This document shows positions 48,047-58,701 of a DNA stretch of 64,000 bases, piece by piece. A program made the translations under genes and the position numbers. The DNA comes from Sclerotinia nivalis (Eukaryota; Ascomycota; Leotiomycetes; Helotiales; Sclerotiniaceae). The stretch spans positions 1,984,001 to 2,048,000 of the forward strand of contig JAPEIS010000013.1 of assembly GCA_029531795.1 (NCBI GenBank), read 5' to 3'. The first letter of the stretch is position 1. Every line of letters starts with the position of its first letter. Under the pieces are notes generated by a model. The model was not told the DNA's origin and ran no database searches. It saw only the letters and a list, made by a program, of their open reading frames with translations.

Positions 48047-48058
48047 TTTTGAATATTC
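47842..48058 (+). promoter_or_regulatory. TATA box, predicted RNA start and self-priming PBS of gypsy-H
   Basis: TATATAAA (47842-47849) lies about 32 bases before GTACTCAAAAAC (47880-47891). The bases right after the LTR (48047-48056) read TTTTGAATAT. Restoring the likely transitions by comparison with gypsy-A (TTTTGAGTA) makes this the complement of TACTCAAAA. An RNA beginning near 47880 could therefore fold back and prime at the PBS, as in Tf1. The same TATA and site occur in the LTRs of gypsy-A. Confidence 0.5.
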
Positions 48059-48100
48059 TTATTAACTCAAATACCAATTTGATACATCTCATTTCGAACT

Positions 48101-49000
48101 ATATCTTTGCAAGACCCTGTCACCAACACCCCTTCGAACAATAACAACAACGATAGCAATATCGAGCTACTAGATGCCAACCCTATCCCAATACAGATTA
48201 CAGAAACTTTACGAGTAGCAATGCCCGACAAGTATTATGACAATCGAAGGGAATTCGAAACCTTTCTATTTCAAACCGAAATGTACTTCAAATTCAACAC
48301 TACCAAATTTGTGACTCCCGATAATTATAATCTGTATACCTTCTCTTACCTTCATAAAGAAATAGCCAAATAGATTCAACTTTATCTCAAAGATTATTTT
48401 ACCAAATCTGAAAATCATTGTATGATAATTATACGAACCATTTTTGAAAGCTTTGTAGGATTCAAAAAAGAAATCGAACAAGTATTTGGGGATATCGATG
48501 AAGTTAAAACAGCCGAACGAAATCTATTCACTTTAAAACAAACCAGAGTAACAATCAATTATACTACGGAATTCAGACAATATACTAATCAAATTGAATG
48601 GGATCAATAGACTTTGCTAAATCATTTCCATTGCAGCCTCAAAGATTATATAAAGTTGGAATTTATAAGAGGCATCGAATCCACAAATATCAACGAAATA
48701 ATAGAACTCGCAATTAAGATCGATAATCGGTTTTACGAATATTAGCGAGATAAGAAATTCCAAAATCATTCAGATCAGAATTACAAACGAAACGAAGGAA
48801 GACAATATCAAACTAGAAATGAAAACTATAAAGATCCAATGGAGTTGGATACTATTATCCGAGGAAAACTATCCAAGGAAGAAATAGATAAGTGTAGAAA
48901 TGAAAAGTTATACTTCGAATATAGGTAATCAGGATATAAAGTTGTAATTCATCATCAAAAGAAATAAGAAAACTTCAATCGGAATAAGAAACCTTGGAAG
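48101..49000 (+). pseudogene. Gypsy-H gag
   Basis: Starts at 48101, where ATA probably replaces ATG, followed by SLQDPVTNTPSNNNN and the capsid core (DNRREFETFLFQTEMYFKFN at 48238-48298; ESFVGFKKEIEQVFGDIDE at 48449-48505). The open pieces are 48107-48373 and 48422-48610. The zinc knuckle at about 48895-48950 reads YFEYR, stop, SGYKVVIHHQK: CxxCxxxGHxxxxH with both Cys changed to Tyr and the His to Tyr, all by G-to-A or C-to-T. Confidence 0.8.
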
Positions 49001-50110
49001 GGCAAAAAGCAATTCAATGTAATATTCGCATCCCAATTATGCATTTTAAATTGTATAGACTTAGATTTTAAAGAACAACTAAAGGATAATCAATTCGAAA
49101 AATCAGAAGATTCAGAAGAAGAATCAATTTTGTAGATCAATCAAAAACCAAGTTTAGGGGAACTTTGAACTATATAGTATATCAACGAATGGAATCGTCG
49201 AATTTGGAAATTTGAAGAAACAAATAAAGAAACTTATAACAACAATCTAAGTATGAAAGGCATTGTAAAGAGAGAAACTTATAAAGTAAAAATCATCGAT
49301 AAGTACAGAATCTTATAATACAGAGTTACAATCAATTCCTCTTTTATCGAAAAAACCTCATATCACTATATAAAAATGCCTGAACCAGAAGAAATATAGA
49401 AAGTCATTTACTCCCATCACGATATTAATTATTCTATATACAAGATACACCTAATACAATAAATAAGGAATGAATATTTGGTGCAAACCCAAATCATACA
49501 ACCTCCACAGACAACAGAACATTTTCTCCGAATTATACAAGGACTACCTTTAGTTACCAAATAGAAAAACATACTCGACGATAAGATTTCAATTAATCAA
49601 ACAATTACAAACAATAAAGAAAAAGATTGTTGGAATATTTCTCCATCGGATCAATTAAATCGCTTAATTGACCAAATTGACCAAATTGACTAAATTGATT
49701 AAATTGACCAAATTGATTAAAACAACCGAACGGATCAAAATAGGCAATTAAACGTTACAGGATACAACGGACAGATCAACCTGATGATTATAATCAATAG
49801 ATATCGGCTTAGAATTATAATAGATTCTAAAGCAACCGGAAATTTTATTGTACAAGAAACTACACAAGAAACTAATATAAGATTCCAAACAAAGAAATAC
49901 CTATATATATTACAATTAATAGATAGACAACTAATTGATACTGAAAATGGGATAGTATAAATAGAGATCAAATCAACAGAAATACAGATAAATGAACATT
50001 ACAAGTTTATACAATTTGATATAGTTTCATTGGGGAATCACCAGGTCATATTGGGCATGCCATAATTGGTACAGCACAACCCCAATATTAATTGAAATCG
50101 AGGAACTTTG
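49000..50110 (+). pseudogene. Gypsy-H spacer, DQI repeat and protease
   Basis: After the knuckle comes an acidic spacer (EKSEDSEEES near 49100-49130). At 49646-49725 the nine-base unit GACCAAATT, with C/T variants, repeats about six times in frame, encoding Asp-Gln-Ile or its Trp/stop variants. The protease follows (49770-50100): IIIDSKATGNFIVQ near 49815-49860 is the DSGATxNFI active site with Gly changed to Lys, and HQVILGMP, stop, L (about 50038-50068) the LGMxWL region. Confidence 0.7.
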
Positions 50111-50269
50111 ACATTCGATTAATGCGATTGCGATTATCGAGATATGTACGAATCTGCGAAACTGAATATATATTTTAAGGAATTGAAAACGAACAACCTT
50201 ATCGATATAGGATACCGAACCCAGGATCCCTTATTGACAAATATATTAATAAAGTATAGGAAATACACA

Positions 50270-51060
50270 AAACTTTTCGAGAAAAGAAAAAGCTACAAGG
50301 TTTTACCAGAACATAAATCATAAAATCACGAAATAGTATTAACAAAAGGAAAAATACTTCCATTTGGATCTATTTATCAAATATCGAAAAGAGACTTGAA
50401 GATACTCAAAGAATACATTAACGATAATTTAAAGAAAGAATAGATCAAAGAATCCATTTCATAGACAACTAGCCCTATATTATACATATCTAAAAAGAAT
50501 GAAACCAAGAGGCTATATGTAGATTACCGCAAGCTCAACAGTATAACAATCAAAAATCGATATCCATTTCCATTAGCTACGGAATTGAGAGATCGATTGG
50601 GGAAAACTAAAATCTTCTCCAAGTTTGATTTACGAAACAATTTCCATCTAATTAGAATGAAGAAAAGTGAAGAATAGAAAATAGCATTCAGAACTCGATA
50701 TAGACTATATAAGTATCAGGTTATACCATTTGGATTAACCAATACACCAACAACATATATACATTTGGTAAACAACATATTGAAAAAGTATCTCGATATT
50801 TGTTGTATTTGTTATTTGGACGATATATTAATCTATTCGGAGACCTTAGGACAACACATTCAAAATGTCAGCAATATTTTAGCATACTTGGAAGAAGCAA
50901 ACCTTCAATGCAAACTCAGCAAATATATATTCTACATTACGGAAATGGAGTTTTTAGGTTATACAATCTTTTCAGAAGGATTCAAGATAAGTTCAAACAA
51001 ATTACAGACTATTCAAGAATAGAATTAGCCTACAAGCATTAAAAAAGTATAATCCTTTCT
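50270..51060 (+). pseudogene. Gypsy-H reverse transcriptase
   Basis: LPFGSIYQISKRDLKILKEY (50358-50417), LYVDYRKLNSITIKNRYPFP (50513-50572), IFSKFDLRNNFHLIRMK (50610-50660) and VIPFGLTNTPTTYIHLVN (50720-50773) follow the standard Ty3 order. The active site CCICYLDDILIYSETL at about 50803-50850 keeps both Asp. FLGYTIFSEGFKISSNK (50952-51002) ends the domain. The open piece is 50765-51022. Confidence 0.88.
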
Positions 51061-51740
51061 AGAATTTGCCAATTTCTATTATAGATTCATTAAAGATTAT
51101 TCGAAAATAACAACTCCGATATCCGAAATAACTAAGAAGAATCAAGGAGAATTTCAATAGATGGAAAAAGTACAGAAAGTTTTCGAATTACTTAAACAAG
51201 CCTTTATAAAAGAACTAATACTTTTATCATTTGATCTTGAATTACTAATTAAGATCGAAATCGATTCTTCGGATTATACTCTAAAAACAGTATTAAGCTA
51301 ACTAAAAACAAATAAAAAATAATAATTAATAACCTACTATTCCTATAAGCTATTGTTAACAAAATTGAATTATAAGATTTACAACAAGGAGCTGCTAGCT
51401 ATAGTCGAAGCATTTAGGGAATAAAGAGTCTATTTGGAAAGATCGAAATATATAATACAGGTATATACCGATTATAAAAACTTAATTTATTTCACTACAA
51501 CGAAGGAATTAAACAGACGGCAGATCAGATAGTCCGAAACTATAACTACCTACAATTTTTGTATTTCATATATCAAAGAAACAGAAAACACTAAAGCCAA
51601 CACTCTCAATAGAAAACCAGAATATTTACAAAATAAAGTATACAAAACATATACGATTTTAAAGAAAAAAGATAACACATTAGTACACAACAAATCACAA
51701 CTCGCTGCTTCCTCTAGAATTGATTACAATACAATCAAAG
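51060..51740 (+). pseudogene. Gypsy-H RNase H domain
   Basis: [17 protein letters not shown] (about 51057-51105) is the connection motif. EIDSSDYTLKTVLS (about 51255-51297) is the catalytic Asp motif (TDASDxAxGxVLS), [17 protein letters not shown] (about 51370-51412) the YxxxxxELLAIV motif and VYTDYKNLIYF (about 51462-51495) the TDHKNLxYF end with His changed to Tyr. Confidence 0.8.
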
Positions 51741-52800
51741 AACAATTGAAAGCAGAATATAAACAAAATACTACTACAAAACGAATCCTCAAGAATACGA
51801 ACAACTTAGAAAAGGAATTCAGCATCGACAAAAAGTTCATATACTTCTACAACAAATTATATATACCTTCTAGATTAGCTGAAGGATATATTCGAAAACA
51901 ACACAAACTTTCAGCTCATAAACATCAAGGAGTAACTAGAACCTTTACTAGAATCAAAAAAGAAATTTACTTTCCAAAAATGAAGATTACAATTGAGAAA
52001 GTAATTGGGAATTGCGATACCTGTATACAGAACAAAACCGTTAAACATACTCCATATAATCAACTCAAGACCCCTGAATTACCTATTCAACTATAGAAAT
52101 CCATTGTATGGGATTTCGTAGTGAAACTATCTATATCCAAAAAACCAATCATACTAAAAAAGTACGATTTTATTCTAATAATAACAAACAGATTAACGAA
52201 ATTCGTCTATATGATATCATTCTATAAGAAATGGACAACAGATAACCTGGTTTATATATTCCTACGAAATATAATCAGCATTTATAATATACCAAAGGAA
52301 ATAATTTCAAATAGAGATAAACTTTTTACATCAAAATTCTGGATTATTCTTATAATATTGCTTAGAATCAAACACAAACTATCTACTACGTTTCACCTTC
52401 AAACAAATAGCCAAACAAAACATCTAAATCAGACGATAAAAGCTTATCTACATTGCTATATCAATTATAAACAAAACGATTAAATTGAACTACTATCCTT
52501 AACTCAATTCGTATATAATATATCGGAAACAGAAACAACAAAAATAATATCAATATACACTAACTATAGATATACTTCATTAGTCTACTGTTCATCATTT
52601 CCACAAACAGCGAATACCGACGAAACTATAAAAAATATATCGGAAATCAAGGAACTATATGAACAGATTTCATTGGATCTGCAATTCATAACTTTGAAAA
52701 CAATCACATATTACAACAAATCATAGAATATAGAACCTACTTTTAAAAAGGAGAATAAAGTTTATTTGATTCAAAGAAACATTCAAATACAATAATCAAA
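51740..52800 (+). pseudogene. Gypsy-H integrase
   Basis: The open piece 51746-52096 holds the HHCC finger: HKLSAHKHQGVTRTFTRIKK (51903-51962) then FPKMKITIEKVIGNCDTCIQ (51972-52031), with all four ligands kept. The core is 52121-52483: DFILIITNRLTKFVYMISFY (52167-52226; second-position Asp now Asn), EIISNRDKLFTSKFW (SDRGxxFxSxFW, 52300-52342) and TTFHLQTNSQTKHLNQTIK (52389-52443; FHPQTDGQTERxNQ). The catalytic Glu in the last motif has become Lys, so it cannot integrate. Confidence 0.85.
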
Positions 52801-53230
52801 CAATAAACTAGATTACAAAAAACTAGAACTATTCGAAATCAAAGAAATAATAAAACCTATCAATTTCAAATTGAAACTACCAAATACCATAAATATCTAT
52901 CCAGTATTCTATATATCCTTACTCGAACTAGCACCATCAGAAACGCCGAATACATCAAAGACCATAATTGAATCTATCAATCCAAACACCAAATACAATA
53001 TCGAAACGATACTAGATTGCAAATACATCAGAAACATAATAAAGTATTTAATCAAATAACTCGATTATCCATATTCAGAAAACACTTGGGAACTCAGAAA
53101 GAATCTTAATTGCCCTGAAAAGCTACAAACGTTCCATCAACGATATCCGGATCTATCCAGAAAGAATCAAGAGGATTCAAAAAAAACGAAAAATCGAAAC
53201 CTTCCAAAAGATCGAACGGAGTATTGCTAA
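52800..53230 (+). pseudogene. Gypsy-H pol C-terminus with chromodomain
   Basis: FKLKLPNTINIYPVFYISLL (about 52865-52925) is the conserved pre-chromodomain motif. The chromodomain runs from IETILDCKYIRNIIKYLIK (about 52999-53056) through LDYPYSENTWELRKNL (53060-53107) and CPEKLQTFHQRYPDL (53113-53157). Only the WxxY Trp codon is a stop. Pol ends at TAA 53228-53230, so its last 125 bases overlap the antisense ORF. Confidence 0.85.
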
Positions 53231-53621
53231 AACCGAAAGCATTTCTGTTTACTCTTTCCTTTTCCGTTTATTTTTTTGCCAATCGTTCTTTTTCTTCCAA
53301 AGTATCTAATTCATTTAAATATTTAAGGCTACAATCAACTATCCGTTTTCTATGATCGCATAAGAATTTCTTTTGTTTACACAAACACAAAATTTTAGTA
53401 AACGCTTTTTCCTTTTTACGATCTAATTTCTTTTCTTGTTTATTTAAAGAAACTCAATCCGAAATACAAAGTACTTTCCAATCCCAATCTTCTTTCAAAG
53501 GAAATTCGGTATCACAGGGAATTCTAACCAGAATATATTCAGAACAATAAGAACATTGAAAATTATTAACGTTTTTCATACAACGAAGTTTTTCATTACA
53601 ACAATAAAAATAGAAAGACAT
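53106..53621 (-). pseudogene. Antisense ORF of gypsy-H (172 codons, Cys-rich, unknown function)
   Basis: Reads from ATG (53619-53621) to TAA (53106-53108), 516 bases, in frame throughout. Its in-frame stops are one-transition changes: TGA for Trp near 53455, TAA for Gln near 53270. The start MSFYFYCCNEKLRCMKN is followed by QCSYCSEYILVRIPCD, giving a C-C-x5-C-x8-C-x2-C...C pattern. Then come EFPLKEDWDWKVLC, a charged helical region (KQKKFLCDHRKRIVDCSLKY) suited to a coiled coil, and a Phe/Asp-rich tail ending AFQGN. It lies between the pol end and the 3' LTR, in the opposite direction, with tail-to-tail overlap. Gypsy-A carries the same frame at 6323-6839. Compact Cys-rich antisense frames have, to my recollection, been predicted next to fungal retrotransposons without known function; I cannot verify that here. 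Confidence 0.7.
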
Positions 53622-53804
53622 TTCAATTCCACAATTATTAATAGATTGAATCAGAAAAATCTGTTCGGAACGTTTTCGAATAAAAGATAGGGATTTCTTA
53701 ATTTTGAAGAAAAATATAATGGGAAAAGAGAGTTTTATACTTTTCTTCAAAATATAACCCCGCCTTATAAACTTGAAACAAACTTTAACCTAAATAAAAA
53801 ATAA
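53622..53804. other. Gypsy-H 3' untranslated region
   Basis: 183 bp between the antisense start codon and the 3' LTR. It should contain the antisense promoter and the sense polypurine tract, but the bases before the LTR (AAATAAAAAATAA) are too decayed to define the tract. The minus-strand frame stays open back to 53750, so an upstream start is possible. Confidence 0.5.
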
Positions 53805-54298
53805 TATTACAATCACAAATCTTACAATAACCGATTATATAAATACACATTATAATTTGATCGGATTAGTATAAAATTAAAATAATTGTAGAAACAAACA
53901 AATACAAATTATATTAATATCAGATCATATAATAGAACATAAAGCATTGAAGTTTCGAAAACTTCCAACACTCCTGAAGCATTGAAGTTTCGAAGGTTCC
54001 CAACACTCCTGAAGCATTAGAGTTTCGAAGGCTCCCAACACTCCCGAAGCATTGAAGCTTCGAAGACTCCTAGGGCTCCCAAATACAAAGATCTATATAA
54101 ACAGGATGGATTCCTTTATTTGTAAAACTTCGTACTCAAAAACAATCATTAGTTTAAACACTATAATTACCATACAATACAATCGTTATATCTTTCATTC
54201 TTACCAAGCCCCTATTTGATCTTTAATAGAAACCACCACGGCCTTTCTATAAGTCCCTTAATCACTTCTTAGTGATAAAGGATTGTAGCGGCGTAACA
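53805..54298 (+). repeat. 3' LTR of gypsy-H, 494 bp, four 35-bp units
   Basis: Begins TATTACAATC (TGTTACGATC with G changed to A) and ends GCGGCGTAACA. It has four 35-bp units (about 53935-54070) where the 5' LTR has three. TSD tatat follows at 54299-54303. Confidence 0.92.
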
Positions 54299-54303
54299 TA
54301 TAT

Positions 54304-55028
54304 CTGATAGAATGATTTTTTTCTGTATATTCAATTGTACTACAAATTCAGCACTTTTCAAAACAAAAGCAAACTCGAATATTATACCATTGAAAATATC
54401 GAATATATTAGATTATTTTAAGTTTGAAAACAATCCGAGAAGTATTAATTGTAGTTTCTAGAATCCGAAAATTCTTGAGAAAAGCTATATATTATAAGAT
54501 TGAGAAGTTCAAAAACCAAATAGAATTATATAAATTGAATTCTTTGTTTTATATAGATTCAATTGTTTAAATCGTTCGTTATCCTATATTATCATTGATA
54601 ATTTCGAATATAATTTTCGATTCGATTGAAACAATAATCAATTATTATAAATCTTTCAAAATTGTAATAATTTATAGAATGTAATTCAATCGATAAATAA
54701 TCTATAATTATTGTCATTCGATTTTGTAAGTTTCGAATACTTTTTCAATTATATTTGAAAGGTTTTCCAAAACTGTTAAATCCGTTAAAGAATTTGTATA
54801 TAATACAAATTCAATATTTATTATTTGAACTTCTTTAAAAAGTTTCGTATTAATTCCTAATTGTCTTTTCAATATATTTAGTACAACAAAGAAACTAGCT
54901 TTTCGAACTAGGTGATCAAATCCGATATGAATAAAAAGACGAATATCGATTTTGTTCAAAGTTTTAAATTGGATTTTGGATTGGTTTCCAATTTTTGAGA
55001 CTATAAATTGTATAACTAAAATTGTAGC
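54304..55028 (-). mobile_element. LINE-1, 5' piece (ORF1)
   Basis: Matches LINE-2 from about 12545 back to about 11810 and ends exactly at 55028, where copia-G begins. The first ~520 bases of the LINE (5' UTR) are not seen and should lie beyond the right end of the window, past copia-G. Confidence 0.82.
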
Positions 55029-55046
55029 TGTCGGGATCACAGTCAT
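54714..55046 (-). pseudogene. LINE-1 ORF1 core
   Basis: An open frame of 110 codons on the minus strand, with DHLVRKASFFVVLNILKRQL and LTVLENLSNIIEKVFETYKI. It aligns codon for codon with LINE-2 11790-12130, and is better preserved there than most of the window. The frame's first codons (55029-55046) belong to copia-G, so the real protein begins farther upstream. Confidence 0.75.
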
Positions 55047-55249
55047 ATGATCATGAACCGTAGTTAAATCATATGATCGTATTAGATTATGTAATCATAA
55101 GGGATTGTACAAGCTCCTTCAATATGTATTTAAGGAGTTTGTTCTTTCAATATAGATAGTAACAATTAAGAATCAAGTTTTATCAAATAGACTAAAGTAC
55201 TTTACACTTTGAATATTATTATTTCGATATCAATACTAATTAGTGATAT

Positions 55250-55650
55250 CACAAATTAGGGGACTTGAATATCTTTAAAGAATACTGTTTTTCTGAAGGA
55301 TCTTTTGAGAATCAGTTGAATCAATTTGAAGAGATATCAATCTCCAAATAAATGGATATTGTTTCTATTTGGGTATCAAGAATACCGTTTTCTTGTTTTG
55401 TTAGGATATTGGTATACTAATGAATCAATTCTGAATACTATTTTCAGAAGGAAATTTAAAGGAGTTCGATTGCTATTATAGTAGTTAGATTCTTATGTTT
55501 ATTATGTATTTTGTATACGAATTGTAGTACAAATATATTCTTTTTCTTTCTTTTGAAATATATTTTTTCAAGAATCTATAATTCAACAAACAATTTAAAC
55601 AATATACTTTTCTATTTTATTTCTTTATTCCTTTCAAAAATATATTATTT
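55250..55650 (+). other. Copia-G leader, no gene seen
   Basis: About 400 bp between the presumed LTR end and the first gag frame. Nothing recognisable. Confidence 0.4.
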
Positions 55651-57060
55651 ATGAATCCGAAAACAATAGCAATATATCTAGAAAAACTTCTATTATAAAT
55701 ATACTAAATTCATTATTTGATGGTTATGATTATCCTGTTGCAAAGAAGAAATTCAGAAATTGGATTGTTGTAAGAAAGGATGAATATGGAAATATTGAAG
55801 TTATCAATGATTATATTATATTCAAATATTTTCAATATGATAAAGAATAGATTATCGATTACGATTTTATAGAAATCCTATAGGACGATTTCGAAGGTTT
55901 CAAATTAGAATATTTCAGTATTGTTGATAAAACAGAACTTCAAAAACTCAAGAAAGTTTTATATATTAATGAAGTATTTGTATTGAAAGATGGTATAAAA
56001 TCCAATCAAATATTTTATATTGTTGTGATGATAAGAGATTATATTCTATGGATAGAATAATAAATCAAAGAATATTTAAAAGATAATAGTATTTTATTAT
56101 CTAAGTTTCGATCAGAAGAGTGTTTATATTAGATTGTTATAGATTATAATTGAAATATTAAAGAAGATTTATTTTCAAAAGTATTTCAATAAGAAGAAGA
56201 AGAAGAAGAAAAAGGAGATAATTCAAATAAATAATCCGATATCGATAATAGTGAAGAAGAAAAAAAAAAAGGAAGAATAGAAAATAATTATCAATTATTT
56301 ATCAATTTTTTAAGGATCTATAATGATAATGAAAAATATGAAGGGGATAATGATAATTTTGATTACAAATTTTCAATCTTTTGGGAAATGATATGATGAG
56401 TAGAAATTCCAAGAAAATTATTTTTCAAAGTATTTTTTATTATGTTTAAAGGAAGTATATTCGAATTCTTTTATATCAATTATATAGAACTACTAATTAT
56501 TTTCAAAGAAATATATGCTTTTGTTAAATAAAATTTCGAAGGAGATTAATATTATTGTTATATATTATATAAATGGAATAATATAATTTTAAAAGGGATT
56601 CAAGAGAAGAATAAAGATAAATCTTTAAGTGATTATTTGATATTAATGATTAAGGATTAATATTAATTACAATTAAGGTTTGAATCAGAAATGTGTTCAA
56701 CAAAATATCTTTATATATGATTAATACAAGTATGTGAGGATATTCCGGTATGTAGTATGATATATATGGATGCAAAAGAGGATATATTAGGGTTTATTAA
56801 TCAATTGAAACAATCTATTAATATTTAGGAAAAGATTAATAAAAAAGATGAGGATTCAATATTTTTTATTAATCGAAAATACTATTATAATTATCGATAC
56901 GATTTCTACTTCCGAAATAATTTTCGAAATTGTGATTTAAAGTGTTGGATTTGCAAAAAGAAAGGATATTGTTTTATTAAATATTCGAAAAAAGAATAAG
57001 AAGAATCTAAATAGTAATATAAAGTAAGGTTTAGAAAAGGTAGTAATTATATTTTTAAAT
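55650..57060 (+). pseudogene. Copia-G gag (decayed)
   Basis: Read through stops, DGYDYPVAKKKFRNWIVVRK (about 55726-55785) opens the capsid region. The zinc knuckle at about 56946-57000 reads CWICKKKGYCFIKYSKK (CxxCxxxGHxxxxC with His to Tyr and Cys to Tyr). A GAA-rich tract at 56190-56275 encodes poly-Glu. Two further acidic runs flank it. Confidence 0.65.
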
Positions 57061-57640
57061 AATGTTTTGATTAATGATTAATAAATTATGAAGGGGAATT
57101 AATCAATGATGAAAACGAATCTGATAAGGAGATGGAAGTCTTTTTTGCAAATCTAGAATTCAATGATGATGATAAGAAGATCGATGATAGTTTCTTTACT
57201 AATTCAGGATTTATCAATAGAAGGGAAATATTCAATCAATTAATTAATCGATTTTTTTGTTATATAATGATTAAAGAAGCTAAAATTGAATTATTTTATA
57301 AAGGATTAATTTATATTAATAAAGAGTTTTATAGTATATGTATCGATATAGGGGCTGTAAGATTTTTAATAGTAGGATTCAATCAGTATTAAGTATAACA
57401 AAAGATATCTTATATCGAATATGATTCAAAAATAGCTGGAATAGTGAATGTCAGGTTTGAAAAAGGAATTGCAATTTCAGTAGAATTATTTTTTATTATA
57501 CTATTATTCGGAATAGTAAAATTTTATGTTTTTGAAGTAGATATTCTATTTCTATTAAATTTAGCAGATATAGATCGATTCAAGATTTTTTATAATAATG
57601 TTATTAATGAATTAATTATATTAATATGAAATTATTCAAT
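57060..57640 (+). pseudogene. Copia-G protease
   Basis: The frame 57132-57392 contains CIDIGAVRFLIVGFNQY at about 57336-57390, corresponding to the IDTGAxRFSTxGxxQY active-site motif of ascomycete copia proteases, with Thr changed to Ile. The frame 57444-57629 (FYVFEVDILFLLNLADIDRF) covers the C-terminal half. Confidence 0.75.
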
Positions 57641-58690
57641 TATTCGATGATTTAATTATGCTTTTCTAGTTTGGAAGATTAATATTAATGTATTCATTTA
57701 AGAATCAATTTGATATAATGAATATTATATAACTAATATCGAATTTCATTAATTGTATTGATGATTTGGTTATTCTTTTGTAAAAAGATTCTATCGAATT
57801 TTATAATGAGTAGGTTATAAGAAAGATTATAATGTTATTAAGTATTTTATCAAATATTGTGAATATTATCAAAAATATGGAAAATCGTTTGGAAGATTCA
57901 AATTTATATTATTTGAAGATATTGAGTTCAATTATTCTATTATGATTGATATTATGTATATCGATGGGAAATCTGTTTTTCATATAGTAGATGAGGCGAT
58001 TTGTTATCAAGTAGTTCGATAGTTAGAAAATATTTTTACGAAGTATATATAGGATAAAATTAGAGAATATTGGATTGATGTTTATATTAGATTATTTGAA
58101 TATATTGTTTATAATGCAAAAAAGAATTTCGTTGTAAAAGAATTTATATAATATACAAATGCAATGGTTATTATTATAAAGGGTATATTTGTAAAAGTAT
58201 ATAATTCTATTGGTATAGTAGAATACTATTATTATTTATTTCGAAGAGTTTATATTATATTGAATCAAGAATTCAAAGATGTAGAATTTATGAATACGAT
58301 ATTGTTTCAAATGATTATCAAAGTTGTAAATAATATAATAGAATTTAATGGAATTATATTTATTTTATTAGTATTCGGTGTTTACTTTTGAATAAATGAA
58401 ATCAATTCATTAATCGAAATTATTGTTCAATGTATTAATGCTATTCGAAAAGTTATGGAAGAAGTACGAAAGATTTGAACAAAATATCAAATATAGGAAG
58501 TATTAAAATAACGAAACGAATTTTCTATTTCAAAAGTTTATGTATTATTTATCAATTTTGATATTTTAGTATGAAAAGAAGGTAAAGAAGGTAATCGATT
58601 TAAAGAATGAATTGAATCTTATAAATTATTAATTATAAAAAGAGAAATATACTCAATTCAATTTTCAAATGAATCAATAAGATTCAGATC
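57640..58690 (+). pseudogene. Copia-G integrase (decayed)
   Basis: The finger region and GKSFGRFKFILFEDIEFNYS (about 57882-57940) precede the core. YSIMIDIMYIDGKSVFHIVD (57934-57993) carries the first catalytic Asp, YIVYNAKKNFVVKEFI (58098-58145) the second (DNGxxFxSxEF type, Asp now Asn), and VYNSIGIVEYYYYLFRRVYI (58197-58256) the Glu region. The end is cut by the inserted LTR. Confidence 0.8.
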
Positions 58691-58701
58691 TATTGTTGTA
58701 C

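Larger units (their letters stand above)
47588..54298 (+). mobile_element. Gypsy-H, complete Ty3/gypsy chromovirus (6,711 bp)
   Basis: Same family as gypsy-A, but uninterrupted. LTRs are at 47588-48046 and 53805-54298; TSD tatat is at 47583-47587 and 54299-54303. LINE-1 continues on both sides. On the plus strand the order is gag, PR, RT, RNase H, IN and chromodomain, then a minus-strand ORF between pol and the 3' LTR. Because it is in one piece it is the reference for the family. Confidence 0.93.
55029..58701 (+). mobile_element. Copia-G, Ty1/copia element, 3' part cut off
   Basis: Plus-strand copia element inserted into LINE-1 at 55028. Its 5' LTR probably runs from TGTCGGGATC (55029) to about 55248, but with no second LTR in the window the end is a guess. 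Gag, protease and integrase follow in copia order. RT and RNase H are missing because the element is interrupted at 58701 by an LTR of the gypsy-D family. Confidence 0.72.

Noticed and set aside
56190..56280. GAA microsatellite
   Set aside because: Short, imperfect and inside the copia-G gag, where it encodes poly-Glu. No sign of an independent repeat locus.
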